Notes under the pieces: model-generated | Databases searched by the model: none | What the model was told of the DNA's origin: nothing | What the model saw: only the letters and a program-made list of their open reading frames with translations | Shown: in pieces, positions 38,277 to 47,592 of the stretch | Layout of the letters: each line of letters opens with the position of its first letter | Position numbering within the stretch: position 1 is the stretch's first letter | Program-made: the position numbers and the translations under genes | NCBI GenBank assembly: GCA_022824225.1 | Contig: JAJEAH010000048.1 | Span: 1-64,000 of the forward strand | DNA from: Chloroflexota bacterium | GTDB lineage: Bacteria; Chloroflexota; UBA11872; VXOZ01 | DNA length: 64,000 bases | Direction: 5' to 3'

Positions 38277-39413
38277 ATGGGCAACACCGCGCTCACCGGC
38301 AAGCAGAGCGACTTTCTCAAGATCGTAGCGGCGGCCGCGGGACGAGGCGACCTGGCCGCCGTGCGGCAATTCGTGGCCGACGACTCCCGTTGGGTGCGTA
38401 CTGTCGGCTCCCACGGCCGCACCATGCTGTGGGAAGCCGCGTATTGGGGCAAGCTGGAGGTGGCGGAGTTTCTCGTGGCCGCGGGCGCTGACGTGCACGC
38501 GGCGGCTTGCCACTATAGCGAGCACTATGTGGAGATTACCTGCTACTGCGTGGCCCGCGCCAAGGGACGCCACGCCGTGGCCGAATTCCTGCTGGCCCAG
38601 GAGGCGCGGGTGGACGTGCACACGGCGGCGTATTTGGGCGAGACCGGTACCGTCCGGGCGTTGCTCGCCGCCGAGCCAACGCTATTGGAAAGCACGCTGG
38701 CACAGCACGATTCTCAGCGTTCGGCGGGCCGGCGGCTCATCTTCGACCACCGGCCCAACACCTGGGCCACGCCATTGGCCTATGGGGTCAGCGGCGGCTG
38801 CGCGGAAACGGTGGCGTTCCTGTTGGCGCGGGGCGCGGCAGTGGCTCCGCTGAGCGAGCGTCTGTTGGGCATCGCGGTGGGGCGGGGCCGCCTGGACCTG
38901 GTGGAGATGCTCCTGGCCAACGGCGCCGACGCGAAGAAGCTGCCCCTGGCAGACCCCTCGCAGAATCGAGAACTAGCGGAACTGGCCGTGGCCCACGGCT
39001 ACGATGTCAATACGGGCCGTCCCGGCTGGCCGCCGCTCATCGTCGCCAGCCGGGGCGACAAAGGCGAGCATCCGGAGAAGATCCAAGCCCTGCTCGATCT
39101 TGGCGCGAACGTGAACGTGCGCGATTACAAGGGCAAGACCGCGCTCCACCGGGCCGCTACTGCCGGTTTCTTGGAAAGCATGGCGGTCTTGCTGGAGAGT
39201 GGCGCCGAAGTCGACGCGTCCGACGCAAAAGGCGAAACGCCGCTCTTCGACGCGGTCCGCGCCGGCCGTGTCGCGGCGGTGGCGCTGCTGTTGGAACGCG
39301 GCGCGGATTCGACGATGGAGAACGAAAAGGGCGACTCTGCCGCCTCACTTGCGCGGAGACTGCGCAAGCAAGAGGCACTTGAACTGGTTAGCTTGCTGGA
39401 CAATTCTGTCTAG
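38277..39413 (+). CDS. Ankyrin repeat protein
   Basis: Multiple ANK units (KTALHRAATAGFLESMAVLLESGAEVDASDAKGETPLFDAVRAGRVAAVALLLERGAD); likely ATG at 38277. Confidence 0.9.
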   Translation: MGNTALTGKQSDFLKIVAAAAGRGDLAAVRQFVADDSRWVRTVGSHGRTMLWEAAYWGKLEVAEFLVAAGADVHAAACHYSEHYVEITCYCVARAKGRHAVAEFLLAQEARVDVHTAAYLGETGTVRALLAAEPTLLESTLAQHDSQRSAGRRLIFDHRPNTWATPLAYGVSGGCAETVAFLLARGAAVAPLSERLLGIAVGRGRLDLVEMLLANGADAKKLPLADPSQNRELAELAVAHGYDVNTGRPGWPPLIVASRGDKGEHPEKIQALLDLGANVNVRDYKGKTALHRAATAGFLESMAVLLESGAEVDASDAKGETPLFDAVRAGRVAAVALLLERGADSTMENEKGDSAASLARRLRKQEALELVSLLDNSV

Positions 39414-39580
39414 CCATAGGGATGCCCTATATGGCAAGAATGTCTGGAGGTCTCTATGAGTCGTCTTCCTGATTGCTTTGCAGGCTCTTCCAGAAGACGT
39501 CTACAACACGATTCGCAATAGACTCTGCATCACTCTCTTGTTCATCGGACGGTCTATTGTGGCTGGGCTGTTCCCTAGGT

Positions 39581-40564
39581 TTATTCCGCTCTTCGGCGTG
39601 AGGATCTTCCACCTTGACCTCCTTTGAATCGCTGAAAGAACTGCGGGTTAATCTCAGGATCGAAGTAGTGCTTGCGTTTGATCCAGATGAAACCGTCCCC
39701 TTTTGAAATCAGAGCAACATCAATCGGCCCGCCCACCGTTTCATGTTCCTCAGACACTTTCCTCTTCAGCGACTGTAAACCAACCATTGCCTCCGCTACA
39801 GCGGGCAATTCACTTTTTGGCATCTCAGCAATAGTGCGAAGTACGGGTTGCGCATATTCTTCCCACTCAATTCGGTCCAGTTCCCTATATAGACTGCCCA
39901 TAGCATCTCTTAGAGCCCGGGACACATCTTCGTCCGACTCCTTAAGAGTACCAGTCAAGAGCCTAGTAAGGATATGCTCAACTATTCTCAGCAGCTTTCT
40001 ACTGTACGAAGGCTCTGCCCCATTCATGAATCCCTGGACAACTTCCTTTTGAGCGTATGGGAGGATTAAAGCCTCAATTCCTTGAATTGCTATACTCGGT
40101 TTTTCTAAACGATACATGAGTTGCCCGCGAAAGCCCAGAACTTCCAAGGATACAATTGCAGGATAGATCTCTCTTTTCCCAAATCCGGCAACGACAATGC
40201 CAGAACGCGGCCACTTTACCTCCTCTTGGTCTATCCGAAGCTTGCTGGCCTGGACATTAATGAAGCGAATGAAATCCGATGTGTAGTCTTCGATAGTTCC
40301 CTTTTCCTCTATCCCCAGATGGTCTCTATACAACTTGATCACAGTTTCCCAGGGCACTTCTCCAAGGCGAGCGTTACCGTAAATCATTATGCCCACCGGT
40401 TGATGCTGGGAGAGTGCGAATAGCTTGTTTGCTGACGTAAAGATCTTCGCAACTTCCCCATATTCGCTATCGGCAAGAGTAACAGCGCTATCAGCAGCAA
40501 GAGCTACTGCTTGCTGGTTCATCACTGCAATCTCAGCGGTCACCAAACTCTCCTTCAAGTGCAA
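39581..40564 (-). CDS. Hypothetical protein with proteasome-like (Ntn-hydrolase) N-terminal signature
   Basis: MHLKESLV|TAEIAVMNQQAVALAADSAVTLADSEYGEVAKIFTSANKLFAL; Thr with Asp at +16 and Lys at +31, as in proteasome beta/HslV. Confidence 0.55.
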   Translation of the reverse strand: MHLKESLVTAEIAVMNQQAVALAADSAVTLADSEYGEVAKIFTSANKLFALSQHQPVGIMIYGNARLGEVPWETVIKLYRDHLGIEEKGTIEDYTSDFIRFINVQASKLRIDQEEVKWPRSGIVVAGFGKREIYPAIVSLEVLGFRGQLMYRLEKPSIAIQGIEALILPYAQKEVVQGFMNGAEPSYSRKLLRIVEHILTRLLTGTLKESDEDVSRALRDAMGSLYRELDRIEWEEYAQPVLRTIAEMPKSELPAVAEAMVGLQSLKRKVSEEHETVGGPIDVALISKGDGFIWIKRKHYFDPEINPQFFQRFKGGQGGRSSRRRAE

Positions 40565-40728
40565 CTTTCGTACAACCTCGTTGCCTGGTATTGGCGCCCT
40601 TCCTCATTTGCGAACCATGGCCTAGGTTTCGTAGTACACCCAGCGGATGCCTCTCAAAGTGCGGTAGGAAATCAGGGATCGAGCGAATGTCCAGCTTTCC
40701 TTGTCATTCAGATTGAGCACATTGAAGT

Positions 40729-41490
40729 TTAGCCTAGATTCGCATCATACCGCTCCAACGCCGCCAGAATGCCGTTGTCAGCGACATCCGGCGCGATCCA
40801 GTCGGCGATCGCCTTGAGATCGGGATGGGCGTTGCCCATGGCGATGCGCAGGCCGCATTCTTGCAGGAATTCCACGTCGTTCGGGCCGTCGCCGATGCCG
40901 ATGATCTCAGCGGGGCTGATGCCGAGCAGGCGGGCGTAGCGGTGGACGGCGCTGGCCTTGGTTCCGGTCCTATGCGTGATGTCCACGCCCCATGTCTTGC
41001 CGGGCTCATACGGAAACTGCGTCACGTGCACGGGCCGGTCCGGCGCGAACAGCGCGTGAAAGCGCGGCAAATCGGCGGTCCGCACCGGCAGGACCGTTAT
41101 GCGCGTGACGCTCCAGTGGCGAATGTCGGCGGCAGAATCGATGACGGTCGTGTCGTCCACGGCGGAAAAGCCATACTCGCTACCGGCAATGGCATCTACC
41201 ACCGTGCGGGCGTCCGTAGGCTCCAAATAGACACAGTCGAGGGTCTCCAGAGTATCGGGACGGAAGATGCGGGCGCCGCCTTCGGCAACTTGCGGTTCTT
41301 TCAGGTCGAAACGAGCCGCCATATCAGCGACGTAGCGGTAGTTGCGGCTGGAGATCAGGCCCACGGGGACGCGCCGGGCCAGCGCGGCCAGACCGGACAC
41401 CACGGCGTCCGGCGGCGCCACGCCATACGGCGCAACCGTGCCATCGATGTCGCTCAGCAGGGCGCGATAGCGTGTGTCTCCGGCCTGCAT
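40729..41490 (-). CDS. HAD superfamily (Cof-like, type IIB) hydrolase
   Basis: LLSDIDGTVAPYG; IGDGPNDVEFLQECGLRIAMGNAHPDLKAIADWI. Confidence 0.88.
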   Translation of the reverse strand: MQAGDTRYRALLSDIDGTVAPYGVAPPDAVVSGLAALARRVPVGLISSRNYRYVADMAARFDLKEPQVAEGGARIFRPDTLETLDCVYLEPTDARTVVDAIAGSEYGFSAVDDTTVIDSAADIRHWSVTRITVLPVRTADLPRFHALFAPDRPVHVTQFPYEPGKTWGVDITHRTGTKASAVHRYARLLGISPAEIIGIGDGPNDVEFLQECGLRIAMGNAHPDLKAIADWIAPDVADNGILAALERYDANLG

Positions 41491-41577
41491 TAAAAGTCCT
41501 TCCGGTAGCTGCGCCGCAAATGCTGGAGTCCCGTTGCCCACTGCCCACCGCACAACGGCCCTGTCGGTCGCAATCCG

Positions 41578-42981
41578 TCAGGAGCGGGATACCGTCTGCG
41601 CCGCCTGCGCCGCCGCCTTCGCCGCCTGCGCCGCCGCGGCCACGAACCGATCGATCTCCCTCTGGCCCATGGGCGTGGAGAGCGCGCCCAGCCCCTCTTT
41701 GGAGACGATGACACCGGCGTCCATCAGGCCGCGATGCAGTCCCCGCATGCGCGCCGCTGCCGCCGGATCTTTAGGAATGCTACGGTAATTGACGATGGGC
41801 ACATCCGTCGGCGCCACCAGGATCAACGAACCCGCGCCGCTGATTTGCGCGGCCACACCTGCGTCGGCAAACGCGGCGTTGGCCCGGGCGCGCAGGTCGT
41901 CGCCCAGCGCTTCCAAGCGGTCGAATTCCTCCGGCGGCAATTGGGTCAGGGCGGCGCAGCCCGCGGTTGCCGAGAGCGGATTGCCGCTGTACGTCCCTCC
42001 TGAGGCCAGCGCCGGGGGGCCTTCCGTCGGGTCCAGCAGCGCCATGATTGCGGCGCTGCCGCCCACCGCGCCGATGGGCAGTCCGCCGCCGATGATCTTG
42101 CCGAATACGGTCAGATCGGGATCGCCGCCGTAGCGGGCCGCGCCGCCGTGATAGCTTACGCGAAAGCTGATCACCTCGTCGGAAATGAGGACGATGCCAT
42201 AGTCGCGGGTGATTTCGCGCAGGAACGCAAGAAAGTCATCCTGCGGCAGTGGAAAGCCCGAGCGGTTGCAGAGCGGATCGTAGAGCAGCGCCGCTAACTC
42301 GTGCCCGTGCCGCTCCAGCAGGCGGGTTACAGCTTCGCGGTCGTTGTACGGCAGCGTCAGCACGTCCGACTCCACCGAGTCCGCCAGCCCGCCGCTACTG
42401 GCTACGCTGTGGGGCGCGTGCGCCGGTCCCCAGGCATCCGGCTGCGACGCATAGCTCACCTGCACGTAGTCGTAGTAGCCGTGGTAGAAGCCCTCGAACT
42501 TGGCGATGCGGCTGCGGCCCGTGTACGCCCGCGCCAGCTTCACCGCCAGCATGACCGCCTCAGTCCCGGAGTTGGCAAAGCGGATTTTCTCCAGAGACGG
42601 TACCCGCTCCACCAGCAGGCGCGCGAGTTTGAGCTCAGGCTCCGCGGGCTCCGAAAAGGCCGTGCCGCGCTGCAATTGGTCTACAATCGCCTCGTTGATG
42701 AGCGGGTTGGCGTGGCCGTGAATGAGCGCAGTCATGTTGTTGAGATAGTCGATGCGCTCGACGCCTTCCACGTCGGTCAGGTAGCAGCCGCGCCCGGACT
42801 GGGCGTAGATGGGATACGGTTGATAGTAGTAGTGCAGCCGCGACGTGCCGCCCGGCATGTACTTGGCGGATTCCGCAAAGAGCTTGGCGGTCTCACTGGC
42901 AGGGGGGTGCGCCTCCTGGTCGGGCGCAACCGCAACTGTTTCGAGACTCTGCCGTTGTGCCATAGCTACCTCCTCGCACAT
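41578..42981 (-). CDS. Class III aminotransferase (glutamate-1-semialdehyde 2,1-aminomutase-like)
   Basis: FANSGTEAVMLAVKLARAYTGRSRIAKFEGFYHGYYDYV; ISDEVISFR; TVFGKIIGGGLPIGAVGG. Confidence 0.9.
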   Translation of the reverse strand: MCEEVAMAQRQSLETVAVAPDQEAHPPASETAKLFAESAKYMPGGTSRLHYYYQPYPIYAQSGRGCYLTDVEGVERIDYLNNMTALIHGHANPLINEAIVDQLQRGTAFSEPAEPELKLARLLVERVPSLEKIRFANSGTEAVMLAVKLARAYTGRSRIAKFEGFYHGYYDYVQVSYASQPDAWGPAHAPHSVASSGGLADSVESDVLTLPYNDREAVTRLLERHGHELAALLYDPLCNRSGFPLPQDDFLAFLREITRDYGIVLISDEVISFRVSYHGGAARYGGDPDLTVFGKIIGGGLPIGAVGGSAAIMALLDPTEGPPALASGGTYSGNPLSATAGCAALTQLPPEEFDRLEALGDDLRARANAAFADAGVAAQISGAGSLILVAPTDVPIVNYRSIPKDPAAAARMRGLHRGLMDAGVIVSKEGLGALSTPMGQREIDRFVAAAAQAAKAAAQAAQTVSRS

Positions 42982-43138
42982 ACGCGGCTACATGGCGATA
43001 GTATACTGGATGGGCCGGACTCACACCGGCGGCGCAGCGGCGTCTGGCCGCGATTGGGCGACTGAAACTGACCATCGCAGACCATGCGCAAGACCTGCAA
43101 GAGCTAGCCGCGACTAGCCGAGCCAAGGATTGAACAAG

Positions 43139-44659
43139 TCAATGCGCACCTCTCCTGAGAATATCCCAACGTATGCAGATGCCGTTGTCATTGGCGGCGG
43201 CACGGGCGGCGCGGCGGTGGCGGGTCTGCTGGCGGAGCGCGGCGACCGGTCGGTGCTGCTGCTGGAGGCAGGGCCCGATTACGGCCCGCGCGCCGGAAAC
43301 CGCTGGCCGCCGGAGTTGCTCCAGGGGCGGGTGGTTGCCCGCACCCACGATTGGTCGTATACCAGCGCCGCGGCCAACGGCCAACCGGATCATGTGCTCC
43401 AGCGGGCCAAGGTGGTGGGCGGCTGCTCGGCGCACAACGGCTGCATCGCGATCTGGGGCAGCCGCGCGGACTACGACGGCTGGGCGGCGGCGGGCAACAC
43501 GGGTTGGTCTGCCGCCGATGTGCTGCCGGCATTTCGGCGCGCTATGTCGCGCCTGCGCGTGCGTGAGTTCACGGCGGAGGAGACGACTCCCTTCCATGGC
43601 GCGTGCCTGGCGGCCATGATTGCATGCGGTATTCCGCTTACGGCGGACCTGAACGACCTGGAGGAAGACACGGGCGCGGCGCTGGCGCCGGTCAACATTC
43701 AGGACGACATTCGCTGGAGCACCGCCTTTGCCTACCTGGACCCGGTGCGGGAGCGAGGCGCGCTGACCGTACTGGGCGAAGCCCTCGTCGACAAGATCAT
43801 CCTACGCGGCGGGCGGGCAGTCGCTGTGGACGTGATCCACCGGGGCGCACGGCGAACCATAGAGGCGGGACAAATCGTGCTCTGCGCCGGCGCGTACGGC
43901 TCGCCCGCCGTGCTGCTGCGCTCCGGCATCGGCCCGGCGGCGGAGCTTGCCCGGCTCAACATATCCGTGGCTTTGGACCTGCCGGGCGTTGGCCGCAACC
44001 TGCACGACCACTCCGGCGTGACCATGCTGCACCACGGCACGCCGCTGTTCGACGCTCAGATGGCCGACTTCATGGCCGCGGGCAAGACCGTCTTCACCGA
44101 ACAAAGCCTCGCCAAGGCGCGCAGCCGCCACTGCCGGGAGGCGTTCGACCTGCACGTCGCGCCGGTTACTGCCGCCGCGCCGGACGCGGACGGCCGCTGG
44201 GAGATTTCGATGTATGCGGCGCACATGGCGCCGCAGTCCCGGGGCCGCCTGACGCTGCGGGACGCCAATCCCCACAGCAGTCCCGTCATCGATACCGGCT
44301 ACTTCACCGATCCCGGCGGCAATGATCTGGCGTCGCTGCTGGACGGAGTCGCGCTAACCAGGGAAATTGCCCGGACGCAGCCGCTCGCCGCGTTGATCGG
44401 TGAAGAGCGTGCGGCAACCGCCGGCATGGTGTCCGTCGAGGATCTGCGCCGCCACAGCCTCCACTACTTCCATCCGGTCGGCACGTGCAAGATGGGCCCC
44501 GCCTCAGATCCCACGGCGGTGGTGGACGCCGCTGGGAAAGTCCACGGCTTGGAGGCGCTCCACGTGATAGACGCCGCCGTCATGCCCACCGTGCCCCGCG
44601 CCAACACCAACCTGCCGACGCTGATGCTCGCGGAGCGCATCGTCGCGGGACTCAGCTAG
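43139..44659 (+). CDS. GMC family oxidoreductase
   Basis: DAVVIGGGTGGAAVAGLLAERGDRSVLLLEAG; GSPAVLLRSGIGP; YFHPVGTCKMG...HVIDAAVMP. Confidence 0.93.
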   Translation, partial: SMRTSPENIPTYADAVVIGGGTGGAAVAGLLAERGDRSVLLLEAGPDYGPRAGNRWPPELLQGRVVARTHDWSYTSAAANGQPDHVLQRAKVVGGCSAHNGCIAIWGSRADYDGWAAAGNTGWSAADVLPAFRRAMSRLRVREFTAEETTPFHGACLAAMIACGIPLTADLNDLEEDTGAALAPVNIQDDIRWSTAFAYLDPVRERGALTVLGEALVDKIILRGGRAVAVDVIHRGARRTIEAGQIVLCAGAYGSPAVLLRSGIGPAAELARLNISVALDLPGVGRNLHDHSGVTMLHHGTPLFDAQMADFMAAGKTVFTEQSLAKARSRHCREAFDLHVAPVTAAAPDADGRWEISMYAAHMAPQSRGRLTLRDANPHSSPVIDTGYFTDPGGNDLASLLDGVALTREIARTQPLAALIGEERAATAGMVSVEDLRRHSLHYFHPVGTCKMGPASDPTAVVDAAGKVHGLEALHVIDAAVMPTVPRANTNLPTLMLAERIVAGLS

Positions 44660-44825
44660 GAACACGCAGGTTGGGAATGGCGCCGTTTGGCGTTCCCGTC
44701 CACTTGCCGGCTGGACTTTGCGCACGGCGTGCCCGGAGACGGTCCAGTGCCGCGCTAGCGGCCTTGGGGGCGAAGCCAAGCGCGCGGTTTCCCCGTGCGG
44801 CACTGCTATGACGCGGCATTGCTAC

Positions 44826-45047
44826 GGCGCAGTACTGCCATGGCGAAGTACTGCCATGGCGAAGTACTTCCATGGAAGTAGGCGCTCATACGTTCGCCCT
44901 GAGCATCGTCGAAGGGTGAACGCCAGCGGCATTGGGAAACGCTCGTATCCGCCGCCTGCACGCGCCGACATCCGCGTGAACGCCGCCTTGGCCGTGAACG
45001 CTGCCTTGGCAGTGACCGCTGCCTTGGCAGTGAGCGCCGCCGCGGCA
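44826..45047. repeat. Two short tandem arrays (16 bp x3; 18 bp x4) flanking a dispersed repeat
   Basis: ggcgaagtactgccat at 44826/44842/44858; gtgaacgctgccttggca at 44976/44994/45012/45030; cgttcgccctgagcatcgtcgaagggtgaacg between them. Confidence 0.8.
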
Positions 45048-45533
45048 ATGGGAACTACCCAAAGCAGCAGCGCTAGCGCCCGCACCAGAGGTGAACGCCC
45101 GATATTGCGGGCTATACAGCTATCAGCACACGTCTCTCCGTATACTGTTTCGACAAGGGCTGCGCGAATTCCGCTCAGCGCGAACGGAGAGATGAAAGTC
45201 ACTTTCATGCCCTAGTGCGGACCTGGCAAGGCCGTGGTGAGTCCCGTGGTGTGCTGCCCCGCGCCGGGCTGACCTAGTCTCACTGTGCGGAACCACGTTC
45301 TACCCAGATTTTTCTGCATGCCATACCTCCACACCGCCACGGCCGCAAGCTGAGACCGTCTATTGGATGTCGCCAACTTGCGCCACTAGATCTTTCTTTC
45401 TCCGCCGCCAAGAAAATCTGAGAAAAGTACTGACAAATCTCCTTAGCTTGTTGTAGTGTGAAGCTAGGAGGACGGTCACTATTGCAGTATTTTCGGGCCA
45501 TTGCAAGCTTCCGATTGCACAGCGGTATTCCCC

Positions 45534-46352
45534 ATGTTCGTCCAACGGCAGACCACGAGTGAAACGACGCTACCCGGGCCTTTGATGGCCGGCTTGGGCG
45601 AGGTCCGGATACTCCATCCCCCTGGAACTTTCGCCCTGTCGCCGGCAAGCCTCATCTCTATCGAGGCGATCGTGAGGAACCAAGACCTGCTCAAGGGCAT
45701 CGGGCTGGACTGGGGCACCGGCACCGGGTGTCTAGCGATCGCAGCCGCAAGAGTCGCCAGCGTTCATCACGTAACCGGCCTGGACATCAGCGAGGCGAGC
45801 GTGGCGATCGCGCGCGAGAACGCGTCGCTGAACGCGGTTGCCGACAAGACGTCGTTCTTCGTCTCTGACTCATACGCGCCTGTGGACCGGCGCGAGCGGC
45901 AAACGCTCGCATCTCTGACCGGGTGCGTGAACTTCGTAGTCTCGAATCCCCCTGCCAGCGAACACGACGACGGCTTCGGCTTCCGACGAGAAGTGCTCAG
46001 AGGCGCGCGAACGTATCTGGCGGACGGTGGCGTTGTATTTCTCGGCGGATCGTCTCGCTACGGCCAGAGAGCGAAGCGCATATGCGACGAGATGCCTGAG
46101 TATAGCTACGGCGGAATCCTCTCCAGCACCGGTTGGATCCCCTTCGACCTTACCCGGCCCGACTACCTGCGCTATATGCGCCAGTACGCTGCCGAGGAGG
46201 ATCGCGGCGGTCTGACCTACCGCTTCCAATGCAACGCCGTACATGCGGGAGAGCCTATCGACGCGCGGCGCGCCCTTTCGCTCTTCTTTGCGGCCGGGCT
46301 CATGCCGTACATGGACTGGGAAATGCACCTGTTCACGTACGGCGGAAAGTAG
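45534..46352 (+). CDS. HemK-like class I methyltransferase
   Basis: GLDWGTGTGCLAIAAARVASVHHVTGLDIS; FVVSNPPAS. Confidence 0.8.
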   Translation: MFVQRQTTSETTLPGPLMAGLGEVRILHPPGTFALSPASLISIEAIVRNQDLLKGIGLDWGTGTGCLAIAAARVASVHHVTGLDISEASVAIARENASLNAVADKTSFFVSDSYAPVDRRERQTLASLTGCVNFVVSNPPASEHDDGFGFRREVLRGARTYLADGGVVFLGGSSRYGQRAKRICDEMPEYSYGGILSSTGWIPFDLTRPDYLRYMRQYAAEEDRGGLTYRFQCNAVHAGEPIDARRALSLFFAAGLMPYMDWEMHLFTYGGK

Positions 46353-46594
46353 GCGGGCCCGCATTCCGGCAGCGCGGTTTCCGGTTACGGCGGGTTGGGC
46401 CCGGCTAAGCAGCCCGCGCTTGATCCCCTGGATAGGGTCTTAAGGAAGCCTGTGGCCGCCAAGCGGTTGCACGCCCCGTAACGGCCGGACGACAGCGTTT
46501 GCTTTAGAGCAGGCCATGGGTTAGATTAGCCACGACGTGCGAGGGTCTTCTGCGGGTTTGGGGTGGATGTGGCTATGCCCTTGAGGAGAGCACC

Positions 46595-47403
46595 GTGAGA
46601 GTAGACCGCGGCCAGTTCATGGATCAGGGGTTTCTGGTCTTACGCAATCTCATTCCGCCGGACAGACTCGCTGCCATGCGCGCCAGTTGCGAGACCATGC
46701 TGGAGCGGCAGAAGCTGAATTGGGCGCGGGAGCGCGGGCCGGACGACCCGCCGGGCGGCGAGTACGAGACGTCTCGCCAACCCCGCGTCACGTTGGCGCG
46801 TCCGGGCCTCATCGACGCCAAGACCGCCAATGTCGTGGAGGGGTTCTGGGTCGCCGACGAGACCCTGGAGATCGCCAGCCAACTCCTCTGCGAACCGGAG
46901 CCGTGCATTAGCGAAATGATGATGATGTGCAATCCCGTCCGCGACCGGCCCGGCGGCACAGGCTGGCACCGGGACGTTCATCCGGCGGACATGGCCCCGC
47001 TGGACGCGCTCACGGCGGAGGCCATGAAAAACGGCCCGCGCTACACGCAGTGGAACGTGCCGCTCTACGACGATAGCGTGCTGTGGGTCCTACCCGGCAG
47101 CCACCGCCGCAGCACCGACTAGGAACGCGCCGAATTGTTGCAAGACCGCGCCGGGGCCGTCACCGGCGGCATTGAACGCCGGTGATGGCGTGATATAACA
47201 ACTACCTGAACCACACCGGCAGCAACTATACCGCCAAGACGCGGCGCGCCCTGCTCGGCGGCCATGCCATTTACGGCGCCTACCCGGAGCTTGGCTTTGC
47301 CGAACATTTGGCGCCGTGGGCGCGTGCGGCGCGCGGCTTCATAGAGCAATGGCAGCGCTCCAGTAATCGCGAGCCGGCTGCCCGTTCGCCGCCGGTTGCT
47401 TGA
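46595..47403 (+). pseudogene. Phytanoyl-CoA dioxygenase (PhyH) family, disrupted
   Basis: Intact N-terminal part (LRNLIPPDRLAAMRASCE...GGTGWHRDVHP...WNVPLYDDSVLWVLPGSHRRSTD) ends at TAG 47120-47122; homologous-looking continuation ERAELLQ in the same frame, then NYLNHTGSNYTAKTRRALLGGHAIYGAYPELGFAEHL in a shifted frame. Confidence 0.75.
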
Positions 47404-47592
47404 ACAATCGGAAACCTTGCCCTGTATCTCCTTCTTGTATTACCCTCTTGTGGCATTCGCAAGCAGATTCGCAACAGACAGCGAAACCGAGGCCGATTTC
47501 GGTGGGTGGGTAGGTTATACGGGTGGGCAGGTATAATTGAAGCAGTAAGTCGGATGAAGAAACGAGAACAAAGTGATGAATGCAGCATCTCA

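Noticed and set aside
44718-45215. 165-aa ORF containing (VNAALA)n
   Set aside because: Composed largely of non-coding tandem and dispersed repeats; no motif, RBS or conserved context.
45280-45648. Minus-strand ORF with a helical segment (FTLQQAKEICQYFSQIFLAAEKE), possibly a toxin or HEPN remnant
   Set aside because: No catalytic motif, and it overlaps the start of the methyltransferase gene; evidence too weak.
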